Shown here in pieces: positions 35,526 through 47,276 of a stretch of DNA of 64,000 nucleotides; the stretch's first letter is position 1; every line of letters begins with the position of its first letter. Source of the stretch: Anopheles merus (taxonomy: Eukaryota; Arthropoda; Insecta; Diptera; Culicidae); the NCBI RefSeq assembly GCF_017562075.2, contig NC_054081.1:2545294-2609293 (forward strand). Reading direction: 5' to 3'. The notes beneath the pieces are model-generated. The model did no database searches. It was not told where the DNA came from and worked only from the letters and a program-made list of their open reading frames with translations. The position numbers and the translations under genes were made by a program.

Positions 35526-35649
35526 CGTTCGGGCTGCCAGGGAGGACCCGGCGATGCCGGCATTCTGTCCGGAGATCCTGCCCGAGGTAGTGACAAACGA
35601 GACATCGAGGCTGGAGCAGCTTCAGAAAACCGTGCGGGCCGAAGGTTAG
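35526..35649 (+). CDS. Candidate short coding exon or 31-residue micro-ORF
   Basis: No family recognised. The sequence after an acceptor-like ATTACTGTCCCAG is open to a donor-like AAG|GTTAGT at 35644/35645. Read from the ATG at 35554, it gives 31 residues starting MPAFCPEILPEV and ending KTVRAEG, with a TAG at 35647-35649. The same locus can therefore be an internal exon or a complete micro-ORF. By hand count, codon-position GC is about 69/46/74, the high-low-high pattern typical of insect coding DNA. The amino-acid mix is ordinary for protein, with no low complexity. The donor has T at +3, which is uncommon. The frame is short enough to arise by chance, and no neighbouring exon was found with certainty. 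Confidence 0.3.
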
Positions 35650-36651
35650 TTGCCGACCGTACCGAATCCGTCCGGTGCTCGATGCTCTTTCGATCGGTTC
35701 GGAGAGTTGTGCCACCGTGCCCGTTGTTGCAACAGTTGCAGCACGGACAATAGGTGGGAAGGTGTGGGGCGGTATGGTTTGAAATATTTTACACCGTTGT
35801 CTATTTTCTCTATCCGGTACAGCGAACCCGTACCCGTACGGTAACCGTTCGTTCCGGTCTCTAATCACTTGGACACTGAGCGGCCCTGGCGAAGACACCC
35901 GCATCTCGCACACACACACACACACTCCCCCGTAGCACGCCGATGGCACTGCAAGCACTGGAATGTAATGGACTGTCGAGCTGTGAAGAAGCAAATATGT
36001 ATGTACATAGAAAAGCAGGAAAGAGCAGGCGAGCGCAGTGGAAAAAAGAGCGCAAATCAAATAAAAGCTACTCTGCGCCGGGCACCCGGTGGGGCCGGCT
36101 CGGTTTGCAAATGAGCGCTGTAAGCGCGAGACGTAATAGACGAGACTGCTGCCACTGCTGCACCTCTCCACAGCGGTTCGCTTCCGATTCCGACGAATCT
36201 ATGCTCCCGGATCCCCCACAGAACGCCCCGGAGCATGTATATAAATTTCAATTCGATACGGTCCAGCCAACCAGCCAGACCCGAGCGTCCGTGCCGGGGA
36301 GGCCAGCAATTCTGCGAAACCCGAGGATAAAGTCCAGCAACCGTCCGGCATTCTTGCTGCCCGGCAAAGCGGGGATTAAGGCCGGCGGGCGGGATCAGAG
36401 CCAGAGCCAAGCTGCAATTTGTTGCAATTCTCGCACAGTGCTGCGAGGGAGGTTTTGGAGCGCGCACGGTCTAATTTTTGCATTCAATCCACCACGCCGG
36501 CTTGCCACCAACCGGTTCGCCGGACAGCAGGAGCAGCGGCAGGCAGCCTTTACCCAAAGACATTCAAATGACGTCCAGCGTCCCGGAGGCAAGCGAGCCG
36601 GTGGCATCCCTCATGTGGTATCGTACTGGAATACGTGCTCTACGGTGTGTC

Positions 36652-36672
36652 GGTGTGTGTGTGTGTGTGTGT
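36652..36672 (+). repeat. (GT)10 microsatellite
   Basis: A perfect GT run that forms the Cys-Val tail of the open frame ending at 36674. Confidence 0.92.
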
Positions 36673-37573
36673 AAAACAGAACTGAGCGACGCTCGATTAC
36701 GTCCAGGCCTTTCAAGGAAGCTAGGGGCAAGAATGGATACTGACGGGGACAGTGAAGACCCTGCAGAGTGTAGTTCCGCTTTTGGAGTGCACAGACGTCA
36801 CTGCCAGCACGTCTCCAAGCGTGCACTTCGTTAACAAACAGTGCGAAAGAGTGAATTCTTCGTTTAAATATCAAATAACTGAAGGCTCTCAGCAAAAAGG
36901 AGTTACTGGAAGGGATTTTCAATTCCAAGTAGTTATTTTGTGTATGTGTGAAGTTTGAGATTTGACAGCTTCTATTGTTGCAAAACTCTTTACCAAAAAC
37001 CATTTGTCTAATTTAGAACGGTAGACACATTTGCTTTACACTTTCTTGTCTTGCTGCCATACCTTCGCGTTGTAAGAAAATCATGTCCCGAACGAATGAT
37101 GTCGCTACATCAAAAGAACTTTGATATCTTCGTACCCGGTGTACTTGGGCTGAGCAGCTGTTGATTAAAATCATTGGATGAACAATGCCTCCCAAAGCCA
37201 GCAAAAATCTTACCGCAATTACGCCCGGAAACTGTTTAAACAGCACTCTGGTAAAGCGTAAAACGTCAAAAGCCTGTCGAAAGATTTTCAACACTTCAAC
37301 ACAAAACTGTGCCATCCTCCCGTTTGCTGTCGGGCACCGTATCAAAAACAAGCCCCGAAGAAAAGAAAACAGAAGCAGAACAGTTTTGACATCGATCGAT
37401 GAGTAATGCTTTCACTCAAAACATTTCCCAACTTTTAGAACCCTCTCCACCCCGCTGCTTAGACACAAAACAGCAAAGGGAGAAAGTACAGTGGAAAATA
37501 AAAGATGAGAAAAAAAACACCACCATCATCGACCACATCCAATCTGTCCACTTGAAGCTTCCCCTTTCTCCCT

Positions 37574-37576
<3 letters not shown>

Positions 37577-37609
<33 letters not shown>
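37577..37609 (+). repeat. (CA)16 microsatellite
   Basis: A perfect CA run preceded by a CT-rich lead (CTTTCTCCCTCT). Confidence 0.95.
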
Positions 37610-37610
<1 letters not shown>

Positions 37611-39593
37611 GTAGAGGGTAAAAAAACCAATAAAGCCCACAATCATCAAATCCAATAGTTTCTCGATTCCGTGCGGAGTCGTCGGCAATCGTTGCTCCAG
37701 CTCCGGCCAGATATTGCTCTCATGAATATTTACCCTTCAATCTCGATTTCGCGAAGCGTCCCACTGCCGCTGCCAACACGTGCTCGAGATGGCTGATATG
37801 AGCTTGTGCAAGCGGGAGGCGCACACAGGCAACAACAACAGCAGCAGCAAATAAAAAAAAAACACTTACCTTACATCACCGTGATCTCGGGTATCCTTTT
37901 CCGCCTCTTGACTTGCCGGTGCGGTACCACGGGCGCGCAAAAGTTTGCGCTACACTTGTGCGCGCGTCTTTGGGGCGTGCAGCACCGAGCCGCTCTTGAT
38001 TGATGTCCGGAACAGGGCACGGGAAGCGCACGCTCCCGAGAGGTTGGCCAATAAAGGCACGTAAATCGAATTCCACCAGGAGCGGATCCGGAAGCGTGCG
38101 TGCGGCCTTGGCATGGGTTTGACTTGCCTTCGCTTTGGCTATCGCCCCGGTCGGCTCGTTCCTTAGTGCCGCGGTCACTGACCGGTCCAGCCAGGTCCGT
38201 GGCCAAGCCAGGACTTCGATGTTCATCTGCGCCGATTTTGAGGGGACGACTTTCTTCTACAACTATCCCCACACACACAGACACACACACTTGCGCTTTG
38301 GTTTGGCATTTTCCCTCGTAATTTACTTCTGCTTCGCGTTGGCGAGTTTTCCACACAGGAGGAGGAAATGGTACCAATAACAACAAAGAAAAGGGGAATC
38401 AGTGACAGGATGTTTTGCCATAAAGTGATGTTCTTTTTGCCCACTTTTAGCCAAGGATAGGCTGCGCTCTCTCTCTCTCCAGGCAGGCAACGTGTGGCAA
38501 TTACAGCCTGTATGGTGCGGTGTGTTTTCCCAGAACAAAGGGCCGCCCCGTGCTGGACATCCCGTTTTTATTACCCCCTCTCCGAGCGAACGGGTGGCAG
38601 CGCACAAACGGACAGCGGTGGAAAAACATCAGAACAAATGAAACGAAAGCAGCCCCTGGGGTGAAACAGAAGGCACAGTAAAGAAAAAAAAATAAAAGAA
38701 GAAAAAAAACATCAGCAGCAAAACGCATCTCACATTATTAGCCTCGTCATCGGCAATTTTCGATGCGACTCAACCGTGCCCGATTGCACAGCTTCCGGCC
38801 TGAGGGGGAGGGGAAGGGGGAGAAGGGGCACACTTTCGCTGTGCCGACCATGACATTTATTAAATCAGCAATCACAAACTCTCACAATAACGTCCGGCCT
38901 TTGCTTTCTTTCTTTTTTCCCCCGGCTTCGCTTTGCCCTGTTTTGCGCCACTCCATTTGGCCGAAGGGTTCTTGACCGTGCCGGAACCTTACATCGTGCA
39001 TCGGTTTTGGTCGCTCGGCCCTACCCTCAACGCTTCTCCCGAGGGAGCTGTGCAAGCAGGGAAAAGCTGGAACTCTATCTTCTACCGGCGACACCTTCTC
39101 CGTCTGTTTTCGGATTTCGCTCTTCCTCCCCGGGGGAGGACACTCCGATGCCCGAAATTTACGACATTTCCCCCGGGAGGGAGACAGAAAGAGAGGGAGA
39201 GCAATGGGTAGCTCAATCCCCCGGCGGCGGAAAAGGCCTAAAAACTGCAAACCATAACCTCATTTCATCACTCAAACTCCCGCGCCCGCTGGAAGAAAAA
39301 GCGAGCGAGAGATTTTTCCTAGCCCGACGTTCCTGCCCGAAAGAGATATTGTAATGCGCGGCACCGGCGCCGACAGATGACTTGCAATTTTGAAAACATA
39401 ATTATGGTGTTCTATTAGATATTCAAATGGATTCGAATGCATTAAAGTGTGTGTGTGTGTGTTCTGAGCTCTCGTTGATGATAGGGGCGACCGTTTTCCT
39501 TATTTTTTTTTTAAATCCTGCCATACAATTCGCTCGCGCAAAGGCAAATGATTCGCGTAATGATGCAATGGAATCTGCTTGCTTTCTTATAAA

Positions 39594-39621
39594 ACACACA
39601 CACATACACACACACACACAC
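39594..39621 (+). repeat. Interrupted (CA)n microsatellite
   Basis: A CA run with one CATA interruption. A GT run of 8 units lies about 130 bp upstream (39447-39462), so RNA across the pair could base-pair. Confidence 0.88.
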
Positions 39622-40009
39622 TCTACAAAGGCTGCAAAGCTGTGCAGCCCGTGAAAGTAGGACCTTTTCTTTGCCGACTTTTGCACTATTTTGTACCCAA
39701 CCCGCGCCACGTCAAGCGCAGTCGGAAGCCAATCAATATTGATGCCGAATGCAAAAAGCTTTTACCTCTTCTTCTTTCCAGAACAGTGTAAGTGCTTCTG
39801 CTGGGCACGGTTGAGTGATATTTTTCTTCGATGATTATTCGTACACCGGGGTAAACCTCGAACTGCAGCGCTGAACCGCCGAGCTAGGCGACGAACGAAA
39901 CGGAGGGCAATACAAGTGACATCGTGCAGCGAGCGGGATCCGGAGCAGACAATGGCCGCTAGTTGGTTCGATGGTTAGCGACAGCTTGGTGAAGATTCAA
40001 TTTGAAGCA

Positions 40010-40700
40010 TGGATTTTTTTTTTTTATTTCCACTCTAAGACGTACTAACGAGCTAGAGCGATTTTCAAAAGGAATATAATAAAAAACAATTGTGACGAAC
40101 ATCCTATTAAGCGATGAAAAGTCCATAAATCTTTCAAAAATTGATATGAACACAATTGAAACAGTTTGATATAAAAAAAATTGGAAGTAAAAACTAGTGA
40201 CATTTAAAGAAAAAGATTCAAACATTCGCAACATAAAATTATGAAACAAGAAACACACAGGAAACAGCAAAACCAAATGGCAAAAAGTAACCAACAGCAA
40301 AAGTAAACAAATAAAACATCAAACACAGCATAAAATGCTACCAACATCGTTATAATGAAAGGGTGCAAAACTTAAATCATTTTCACTCATTTGAGGTTCG
40401 GTTTGATATTTTATTTTTTTATATTATTGTTCTGTACATTTGCCTTTTTTAGATTGCTTTATTTGCTCTCTTTTAGTTGTAATAGGATTGTAATAGGATT
40501 TCTTGTTGTAATAGGATTGTGATAGGATTTCTATATCTATACACACTGTCCTATTTTCAGAGCTTTGTTCAAATTTTGTTTGTTTTTTTTTCATCTTCTT
40601 TAACGCATTTCAACGCCTTCTTACAACCAATATCAAAATTCATCCTTGTAATGAACTGAAGCTAGTTTTACAATATTAAAAAATTTTATACTTAAACCTA
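40010..40700. other. AT island with central switch from A-rich to T-rich
   Basis: After a T13 run at about 40013-40025, the plus strand is strongly A-rich to about 40370 (up to 37 A in 60). It then becomes strongly T-rich to about 40640, with the switch near 40375. This mirrors the island at 27440-28140 in length and design. No TIR or TSD was identified. It contains the 29-bp tandem repeat at 40476. Confidence 0.55.
40476..40533 (+). repeat. Tandem repeat, 29 bp x 2
   Basis: Two copies of a unit starting GTTGTAATAGGATTGT, with three differences. Within each unit TAATAGGATT is itself nearly duplicated at a step of about 11. Confidence 0.9.
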
Positions 40701-41879
40701 TTTGCGGCATATTTACTCACAACAAACTTTTTCACCGCTGCGCCTTTTTATTTTCCCTTTTCCCTCGTCTTTTGTTGCCGACAGGAAGCGACGTTTTTCG
40801 TGTTTTGCGTTAAAATTAAAAATTCTATCCCCCCGCTCGTCAACCTTACCTGCTTTCCTCCCTCACTTACCACACACACACACACGATTGAAGGTTCGAT
40901 TTTGGCGTTGGAAAATCAAATAAATGCCACCGCGTGCCATCGCTGACACTAGGCAGCACTTGTGACAGTACAGGGATAACACACCGACACACATGCACAC
41001 ACGCACGCTGCCAAATGGCACACCGTGTCCTTCTGGCTTGCGGGATCACTCACCGCCCGTGGAAAACCGGCTTTTCAGGGTGGATAATTGCTATTTTTAT
41101 GATTTTCGCACACTTCACCGTTTAGATCCGTTTTAGTGGGGTGACAGAAAGAGGCAGCAGGGGAAGAGAGCGAAACAAGCGAACAAGCTGATCGATTCCC
41201 CCTGAGACAATGTTGCAGTGTGTGTATGTGTGGCTGTGTGAGTTGGGTTGATGTCACTTTCGCTTTATGCACAGAACGCAACCACGAGTGCAGAATAGGG
41301 AGCGAGAAAACACAGGCCGGGATGCCTCCTCTGCACCATTCCACACGTTTCCTCCTACTCCTCAACACACACACACACACTCACACAAACGATGGCTCCC
41401 TTCTTGTGATAAAATCAGGCAACCCGCTTTGCTTTCTCGACCCCTCCCGGCCGGCCAAGGGAACGTAATTTATGAACCAAATTACAATAAAATGTAATAA
41501 ACAACAAGGGATGCGCATTACCCCGGGCCCTGGAGGTTCTCTCGCCCTCCTTCGCGCCCCGGTACGGGGCACCAGCCTTCCGGCTGCACATCCCGTGCGT
41601 CTGTGCGCGCGGGTTCGGTCCATTGCCAATGTTTTAAGGCCATTCCTGTGATCCAAGCTTGCCTTCTAAACAGCAACTAAGGTACGTGGGTGTGAGAGTG
41701 TAGTTTTAAGGAAACAGGAGCGTGCGTGCGTGTGTGTGAGTGCGTTAAAAGTGTGAATAAAAGTTAATTTGCGATTGCTGCACATAATGACCGGCACGTG
41801 GCAAAGAGTTGCAATCTTTCGGCTCGGCGGCTAATCCGCCAGCCCGTGACTGACCGTGGCCCTAAACTGTTTTTGAAGC

Positions 41880-41895
41880 GGGGGGGGGGGGGGGG
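41880..41895 (+). repeat. G16 homopolymer
   Basis: The longest homopolymer of G/C type in the window. Confidence 0.9.
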
Positions 41896-42177
41896 AAGGG
41901 AAGAGAGAGTGTTGGAGGGACTAATATTGGAGTCGTGCAATTTTTAAGCCGATTTACTTGCTGCTCGAACGCGCCGAGACAAAGCATTTCTAATTGTTCT
42001 CCACGGGGAGGCCTTTGAAATGCGATACTTTTGCAGTAAGTGTTACACATTTAAGCTACTTAGTATCGCCATGCTGACTACAGTGGTTGAGATGGCACCT
42101 ACTTGCCTATTCAGCTTTGTTTTTCTTACTGCTCAGCACGTTCCTTTTATCGAAAGCTTAATACCAGCAAATCTTCT

Positions 42178-42196
42178 TTTGGTCCTTCGAACCGGA
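42178..42196 (+). repeat. Dispersed 19-mer, copy 1
   Basis: TTTGGTCCTTCGAACCGGA is repeated exactly and in the same orientation at 45453-45471. By chance a 19-bp match in 64 kb is expected well under once. From memory, this word is common in insect BEL/Pao-type retrotransposons, so both may be relic fragments. That link is unverified, and no retrotransposon frame surrounds either copy. Confidence 0.5.
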
Positions 42197-43749
42197 CACA
42201 CTTGTCAACAGTAATGCAACAACAAAAAAAGTGTCATTAACCTAAATGTCATCGACATCTCTTCTGCAACAGCGTCCAGTAAAGGGCGTTGGCAGACGAC
42301 AGCATTCAGCCTGAGCGTTGTTTGTTTGTTTTTGTGCTCGCTTTTGGTAAACACTGCAAAACTGCACGGAAACAAAACCGGCCGGCGCCTGCCGTACGTC
42401 TTGATGCCCATCCCCCCGCTTGCCATTTACATACCCAAACACCAAAACAATTGCCCAACCCGAAAACGCAACCATCGGAACGGAAGCAAATACCAATCCC
42501 AACTTAATCCAACTCCGTTTGCGGGAAAACTGAGAAGAAGGAAAGTAGAAGTAGAGAGCGAGAGAGAGAGAGAGAAAAAAAAATAGCGACTAACAGCGGG
42601 TCTGAGGATCCGATGAAATGGAATGTAAACACTGCCGCCCGGCGACACTGCGCCAGCTATTATTCTTCCATTAAAAATTCCAAATTAATCGAAAACAAAA
42701 AGAAAGTCCTCCGCAACGCAACGAAACCGTGTGTGTGTATGAATGTGTGTGTCTTTGTGTGTATTTTGAGTGGTGCAAAACATCCTTTCGAAGGCCATCT
42801 TTGCTAACCGGAATCGCTGGAAAGGTAGGCTCCCCTCTCCCAACGTTGCATTTGTAATGTTCTTTAACCCACCGGCCGGCTCCTGCTCCGTTTTGGTGGC
42901 TCAACTCCATCGGCTGGCCCCAGAACGGGTGGGCCCCGGGTGTGACCAGTGTGACCCGTGCGCAAAAAGAACAGCGCGCGCGATCGATCGGAAGCGTCCA
43001 GCAGTCGGGGCCCGCTGTCACGCTCGATTAGAGCCCGTGGTGCAGTGCTTTGTGCCAGCAAAGGGCCGATGCTGCTGCTGCCTGCTGCCAGGATGCTTAT
43101 CAGTGCGTGAACACCAACCCAACCTGACGCGCCCGCCAGGACGCCGCGCAGACAGTCACAGCCGGCGGTAGCAATGGGTTTTGCACCGGTGCCACAAAAA
43201 GCCACCGTCGTCCGTCACGGCCAGATTTTCGGTTGGCTAAGGGGAAGGGGGTTGGTTTGCACTGGGTGGTAAATTCCCTCCGGCTGACCATGGGCCATGG
43301 GTGCGTGCAGGAGTGCGTGTCGCGCGAGACCGAATGGGTTCCCGCGGGCAACCCCAACCGTTTGGACAAATTCCAACGATCTGCCCGAGCGAACCCGAAC
43401 AACGCTGGATGATGCGACCGGGCGTTGCGGGAGATGCGAACCAAACCACCGTCGCCGTCTCGGCAGCAGCTGTCCTGTGTGTGTGTGTACGTGTGGGCAC
43501 TGACGTTTGCCAACGTGCCAACACAGCGGAGGCGCAGAGTGAAATGCACCGCAACGGTTAAACCCGGCCGGTGGTGCCCAACATGGATGCTAACTCATTC
43601 TGGCAGGATACAGAGGCATCCAGGTTCGGTGCACGGAATCCGAGGACCGAACCCAGTGGACCCGTATTGGGGGAGAAGGGAAGGAATTAGAATAATCTCG
43701 CACCCTCATTGCTGGAATTCTGGGAAACATCTCCCGGGAGCTGGGATTG

Positions 43750-44340
43750 CCTGTGCATAGCTGTCGGTGTTGGTTTGGTCGTAACGGCGAACAGCGGATT
43801 CTGACAGACGATACAGCGGTACGGATGAGCTGCATTAAAATAACACACTAATGGATTCTGCTTTCTTCTCCAAAATATCCTTAGCAACCTTGGACAATGT
43901 TAGACAGCGTCAACTCCTGTTTGTACGCTGTAAAAATGTGTTGTTAATTCTCGAAACAGCGAAACCATCCTAGCGGATCGTACAGCGGTACGCCTGAGTT
44001 ACGCTAAAGTTACACAGCGAAGGATGCGAATTTCTTTCAAACATTTCCTAACCAGCATTCGATGATATCTGTAAGCATCAACTCGTGTTCGTATCGCTTT
44101 CATAAATGTTTGAAAATAGCCTACAAGTTAACGTAACGGTCGAACGCGTTCTAGCAGATCATACAGCGGTACAGATGAGATGCAATAAAATATCACAATG
44201 ATGGGGTAAATTCGTTCCTTTCCTAAACAATTCTAAACCAACCTTCTATAACATTCCTAAATATTAACTCCTGTTTGCTCTGCTATACGGAAAAAAGGTT
44301 TAGAAATTGCTTTCTAATAAACCATGCAGCAGCGCTCTTC
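43750..44340 (+). repeat. Diverged tandem repeat, about 175 bp x 3 plus partial unit
   Basis: Three copies anchored by TACAGCGGTAC at 43812, 43981 and 44162 (steps 169 and 181). Each is followed by GATGAG/CTGAGTT-type sequence and, about 100 bp later, by ATCAACTCCTGTTTG-like sequence. A partial unit precedes the first (from about 43750) and a weak end follows the last. Identity is perhaps 60-65% outside the anchor, so the array is old, yet the 11-bp anchor is unchanged in all three copies. No frame runs through it. Confidence 0.75.
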
Positions 44341-44640
44341 GCAGCTAGCGTGAAGCATAATCAAAAGTATGGTCACGATTCACGACCACCTTAGCGCACA
44401 AGAACCTCAAGGACACGCTGCACAGTGTCGCCTTTCTGTAAGGGGAACACTTTGCCGTACCTTCGATCCGTGCAGGGCCGCTTCCGGGTAATCTTCATCC
44501 CCTTGCAGCATCCTTCAAAGGAACTGCCGCCACAACGGGTTGACAATGTAGTTTCCTGTGCGTACGTGCGTGTGTGTGTCGACTGAGCGAGTAAAAAGAG
44601 AAAGATTCCGCAATAGAATGCATGAAAGTAATGCCCTAAG

Positions 44641-44660
44641 CACACACACACACACACACA
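44641..44660 (+). repeat. (CA)10 microsatellite
   Basis: A perfect CA run. Confidence 0.93.
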
Positions 44661-45452
44661 TACGCACACATGTAACGAGAGATGACGATGGCAATCTGCT
44701 CACGTAGCGCACTGGCCGTGTGGTACGAGCATTGATCCCTCTGCGAGATGGAACAGGGGAAACTGCAAAATTGGAAGGATAATCCAAAACGTAACGCCAG
44801 TGCATGAGGTACAGGAGGTACACAAACAAAACAAAAAAACGAGGAAAGTACAACCACCAACAAAAACTCGGTCCAAACTAACGCACACGAAAGCCCCGTG
44901 CGCTCGGCAAGGCACAGGATGTGGGTGGGGTGTGCGCCGGCTCGTCAACAGATTGTTTTGCAAATTGCTCGAAGCAAAATTTGTTATTGGCAAAAAGGAT
45001 GCACGAATCACGAGCGAGGACGAGAATGGCTGGTTGTTGTTGTTTAATACTTTGTCTCCGCCGTGTCTCCGCCCGCCTTTGTGCCATTGCAGCCAGTGTT
45101 AACCTGGAGTCTGAGTTTTCCGTGTAGGATTTGTGTGTGTGTATATGCGTTTTTTTTTTTGCAAAACGCTTCAAACGCGAATCTCGCGTGTTTGCGGGAC
45201 GCATAAGCCGCACATCTTCTGGAGACGGGATCATACACAACTGCTCAACAGAGTTGATGGAAAACTGTACGCCGCTCGTTGTAGTGTGTGCACGTTTGCG
45301 CAAGAATGCACAAAACTACAAAGGAACCGAGCTAAACGATGCTTTGTTGAGCGATCGGAGGGTAAAGACATTGATTGGATGCTGCAAGACTTCGAATGAA
45401 CAAAATTGAGAAAATAGAGACAGAAAATAAACAAGTGCCACGGAAACTCATA

Positions 45453-45471
45453 TTTGGTCCTTCGAACCGGA
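45453..45471 (+). repeat. Dispersed 19-mer, copy 2
   Basis: Exact copy of 42178-42196 in direct orientation, 3.3 kb downstream. The flanks do not match beyond the 19 bp. Confidence 0.5.
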
Positions 45472-47240
45472 TTTTTTATTTCTAGAAACTGCTGAAGCTC
45501 GTTTTTAAAGAACAAAACAAACTATTGTTCTGAGTGACAAATTTGCTCAAGTTACTATGCACCAATGTTCCGAGAGAGGGCCCGAAGCTAATTTCGATGA
45601 TTCATTCTAATCCTTCCACTCTTACATCTAATTCCCCCATCCGCCTCTCATCCATATCTTCGCACCGATTTCTCCTCGTCCGAAACGGCTAGATCCAGCT
45701 GGATCATTTATGCTTCCCTTTCGCTCGGTTGTTCGCCATTGTTGTTCGCCGATTCCCAGCTTAAATTGCCCTAGGGATCTAGTCGGCAGAACAGCCTTGA
45801 AACAATCGAACGCTCGGTAAAACATGTCATCTGTCACCGTCGGGCTCGAGGAGGGACACGCCAGAAAGAAAGACACCGTGCTGCCGATTTGCTGCAGGCA
45901 GGCACACATTGTCTCACTCACACGCGTCTATGTATGAGCCTATGCGAGCGCGTGTGTGTGTGAGTGTGTATTTATGTAAATTAAATTTGTCTCTGGCCAA
46001 AGGGACATCACTTGCAGCCTCCTCAGGGTCCGCGTTGGTAAACCGCGTAAGTCGAGAGGACTTAATTGTGAAACCCGATTTTATCCCCTTCCTTGCGAGG
46101 TAAAGAATAAACCACACACATGTACACACACTCATAGACAAACTGTACAGAGAATATGCTGACGAGAGAGAAAAAAAACAAATGGCGCTACTGGCAGGAT
46201 TTTATCGGTAATTAAACACAGCTGTTTGATTATGTTTCGAGCGATTCTGGAAAAAAAACGGGCGAAGCCTCCTACATTCTTGTCATTTGGTGATTCATTG
46301 CGACACCAAAGTTATTGTTCCCGGACTATGCGGATAGGAGTACCGGAGGTGCTACCGGTGTATGCTTGGTTCGTTACAATGACCTTGGTTCGATTGCTCC
46401 AAAAATCTCCACTCACTCAGAGCGCAACATCGCAACACTCGTAAAACATCGCTAATTAGTGCCGCCTCGTAATGGACGACTCTTCATTATTCATTTAGAG
46501 CTCCGAACCAAGGTATATGACCAAGGCACTTCGAAATTTGCCGAATGAGTCCTGGTCCTCGGGCGGGCTCGTTCGTTTATGGCGGATAAATGCACGCGCC
46601 ATAAAACCATCCAGCCCGGCATCATCGCAGCCCGCTTACCGGATGCTACGGCATGGGACTGCAACGGACGTCACGCAGTGTGACCGTTCCCAGGGCGACC
46701 ATCACACGCGGGTGTAACTGGGTTTATTCTTGCCAGCAGCCGCAGTAGCCTTTCTCGCAACCAGCTTTTAACGATACCTGTCCATCCGAATCCCAGTGTG
46801 CCCGAGATGCCGGCTCGTAAACCTTTGCCCGAAACCGTCCGGCGAGATCTGCTGGCTAGCGGGCCTTGCGTCACTGTTTTTGGCTTTTATCGCCCACTCC
46901 CGGGACGTACATCAAACAAGCATCAGGCTTCTCGGCCTTTTCGCTGGAAAGAATGCTGCTCACACCCTGCCCCGCCAAACGGGCGTGAGCTTTATTGACC
47001 TCGCCTCGCCGGGCCGTTGGGAAAGTGTTTATTTATTAACCTTTTTGGTAGGTGATGAAACAAAGGAAATTCCCGTCGGATGATGCGATAAGGATGTGTC
47101 AAGCGTGTCGAACCCCGGGTTATGTTTGAAATGCGTGCAAGGAATTACATACATAATTACGTTGTTTTAAAAAAATACAAAATGTGACAAATTATGGTCT
47201 GAGGCATACAAATCTTATATCTCAATAAGAGATAAGCATC

Positions 47241-47276
47241 TGGTATAACATACGCTCTGGTGGTATAACATACGCT
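47241..47276 (+). repeat. Short tandem duplication, 16-bp word at 20-bp step
   Basis: TGGTATAACATACGCT occurs at 47241-47256 and again at 47261-47276. Confidence 0.85.

Larger units (their letters stand above)
35650..40009. other. Mostly non-coding stretch, holds the longest open frame
   Basis: The 243-codon frame at 35943-36674 runs into a GT microsatellite and is discussed in the findings. CA/GT runs lie at 36652-36672, 37577-37609, 39447-39462 and 39594-39621. An AT-rich piece lies at 36830-37020. On the minus strand a donor-like AAG|GTAAGTG (reverse of about 37860-37875) is preceded by only about 26 open codons and was not called. Confidence 0.5.
40701..43749. other. Non-coding stretch with simple repeats
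   Basis: CA at 41365-41380, G16 at 41880-41895, GA-rich 42555-42575 and GT near 42729-42762. Open frames overlap on both strands around 42770-43560 in GC-rich DNA and show no family features. It includes one copy of the dispersed 19-mer (42178-42196). Confidence 0.6.
44341..47239. other. Non-coding stretch with simple repeats
   Basis: CA at 44641-44660, a T11 near 45151 and GT-rich bits near 45133 and 45952. It contains copy 2 of the dispersed 19-mer (45453-45471). A 15-base match to the U2 snRNA 5' end lies at about 46928-46942 (see findings). No gene was recognised. Confidence 0.6.

Noticed and set aside
36236..36260. TATATAAA word as a core promoter
   Set aside because: No initiator at the expected distance and no downstream frame or transcript evidence. 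TATA-like words are common in this DNA.
37860..37960. Minus-strand donor-like AAG|GTAAGTG
   Set aside because: Only about 26 open codons precede it, bounded by a stop without a good acceptor.
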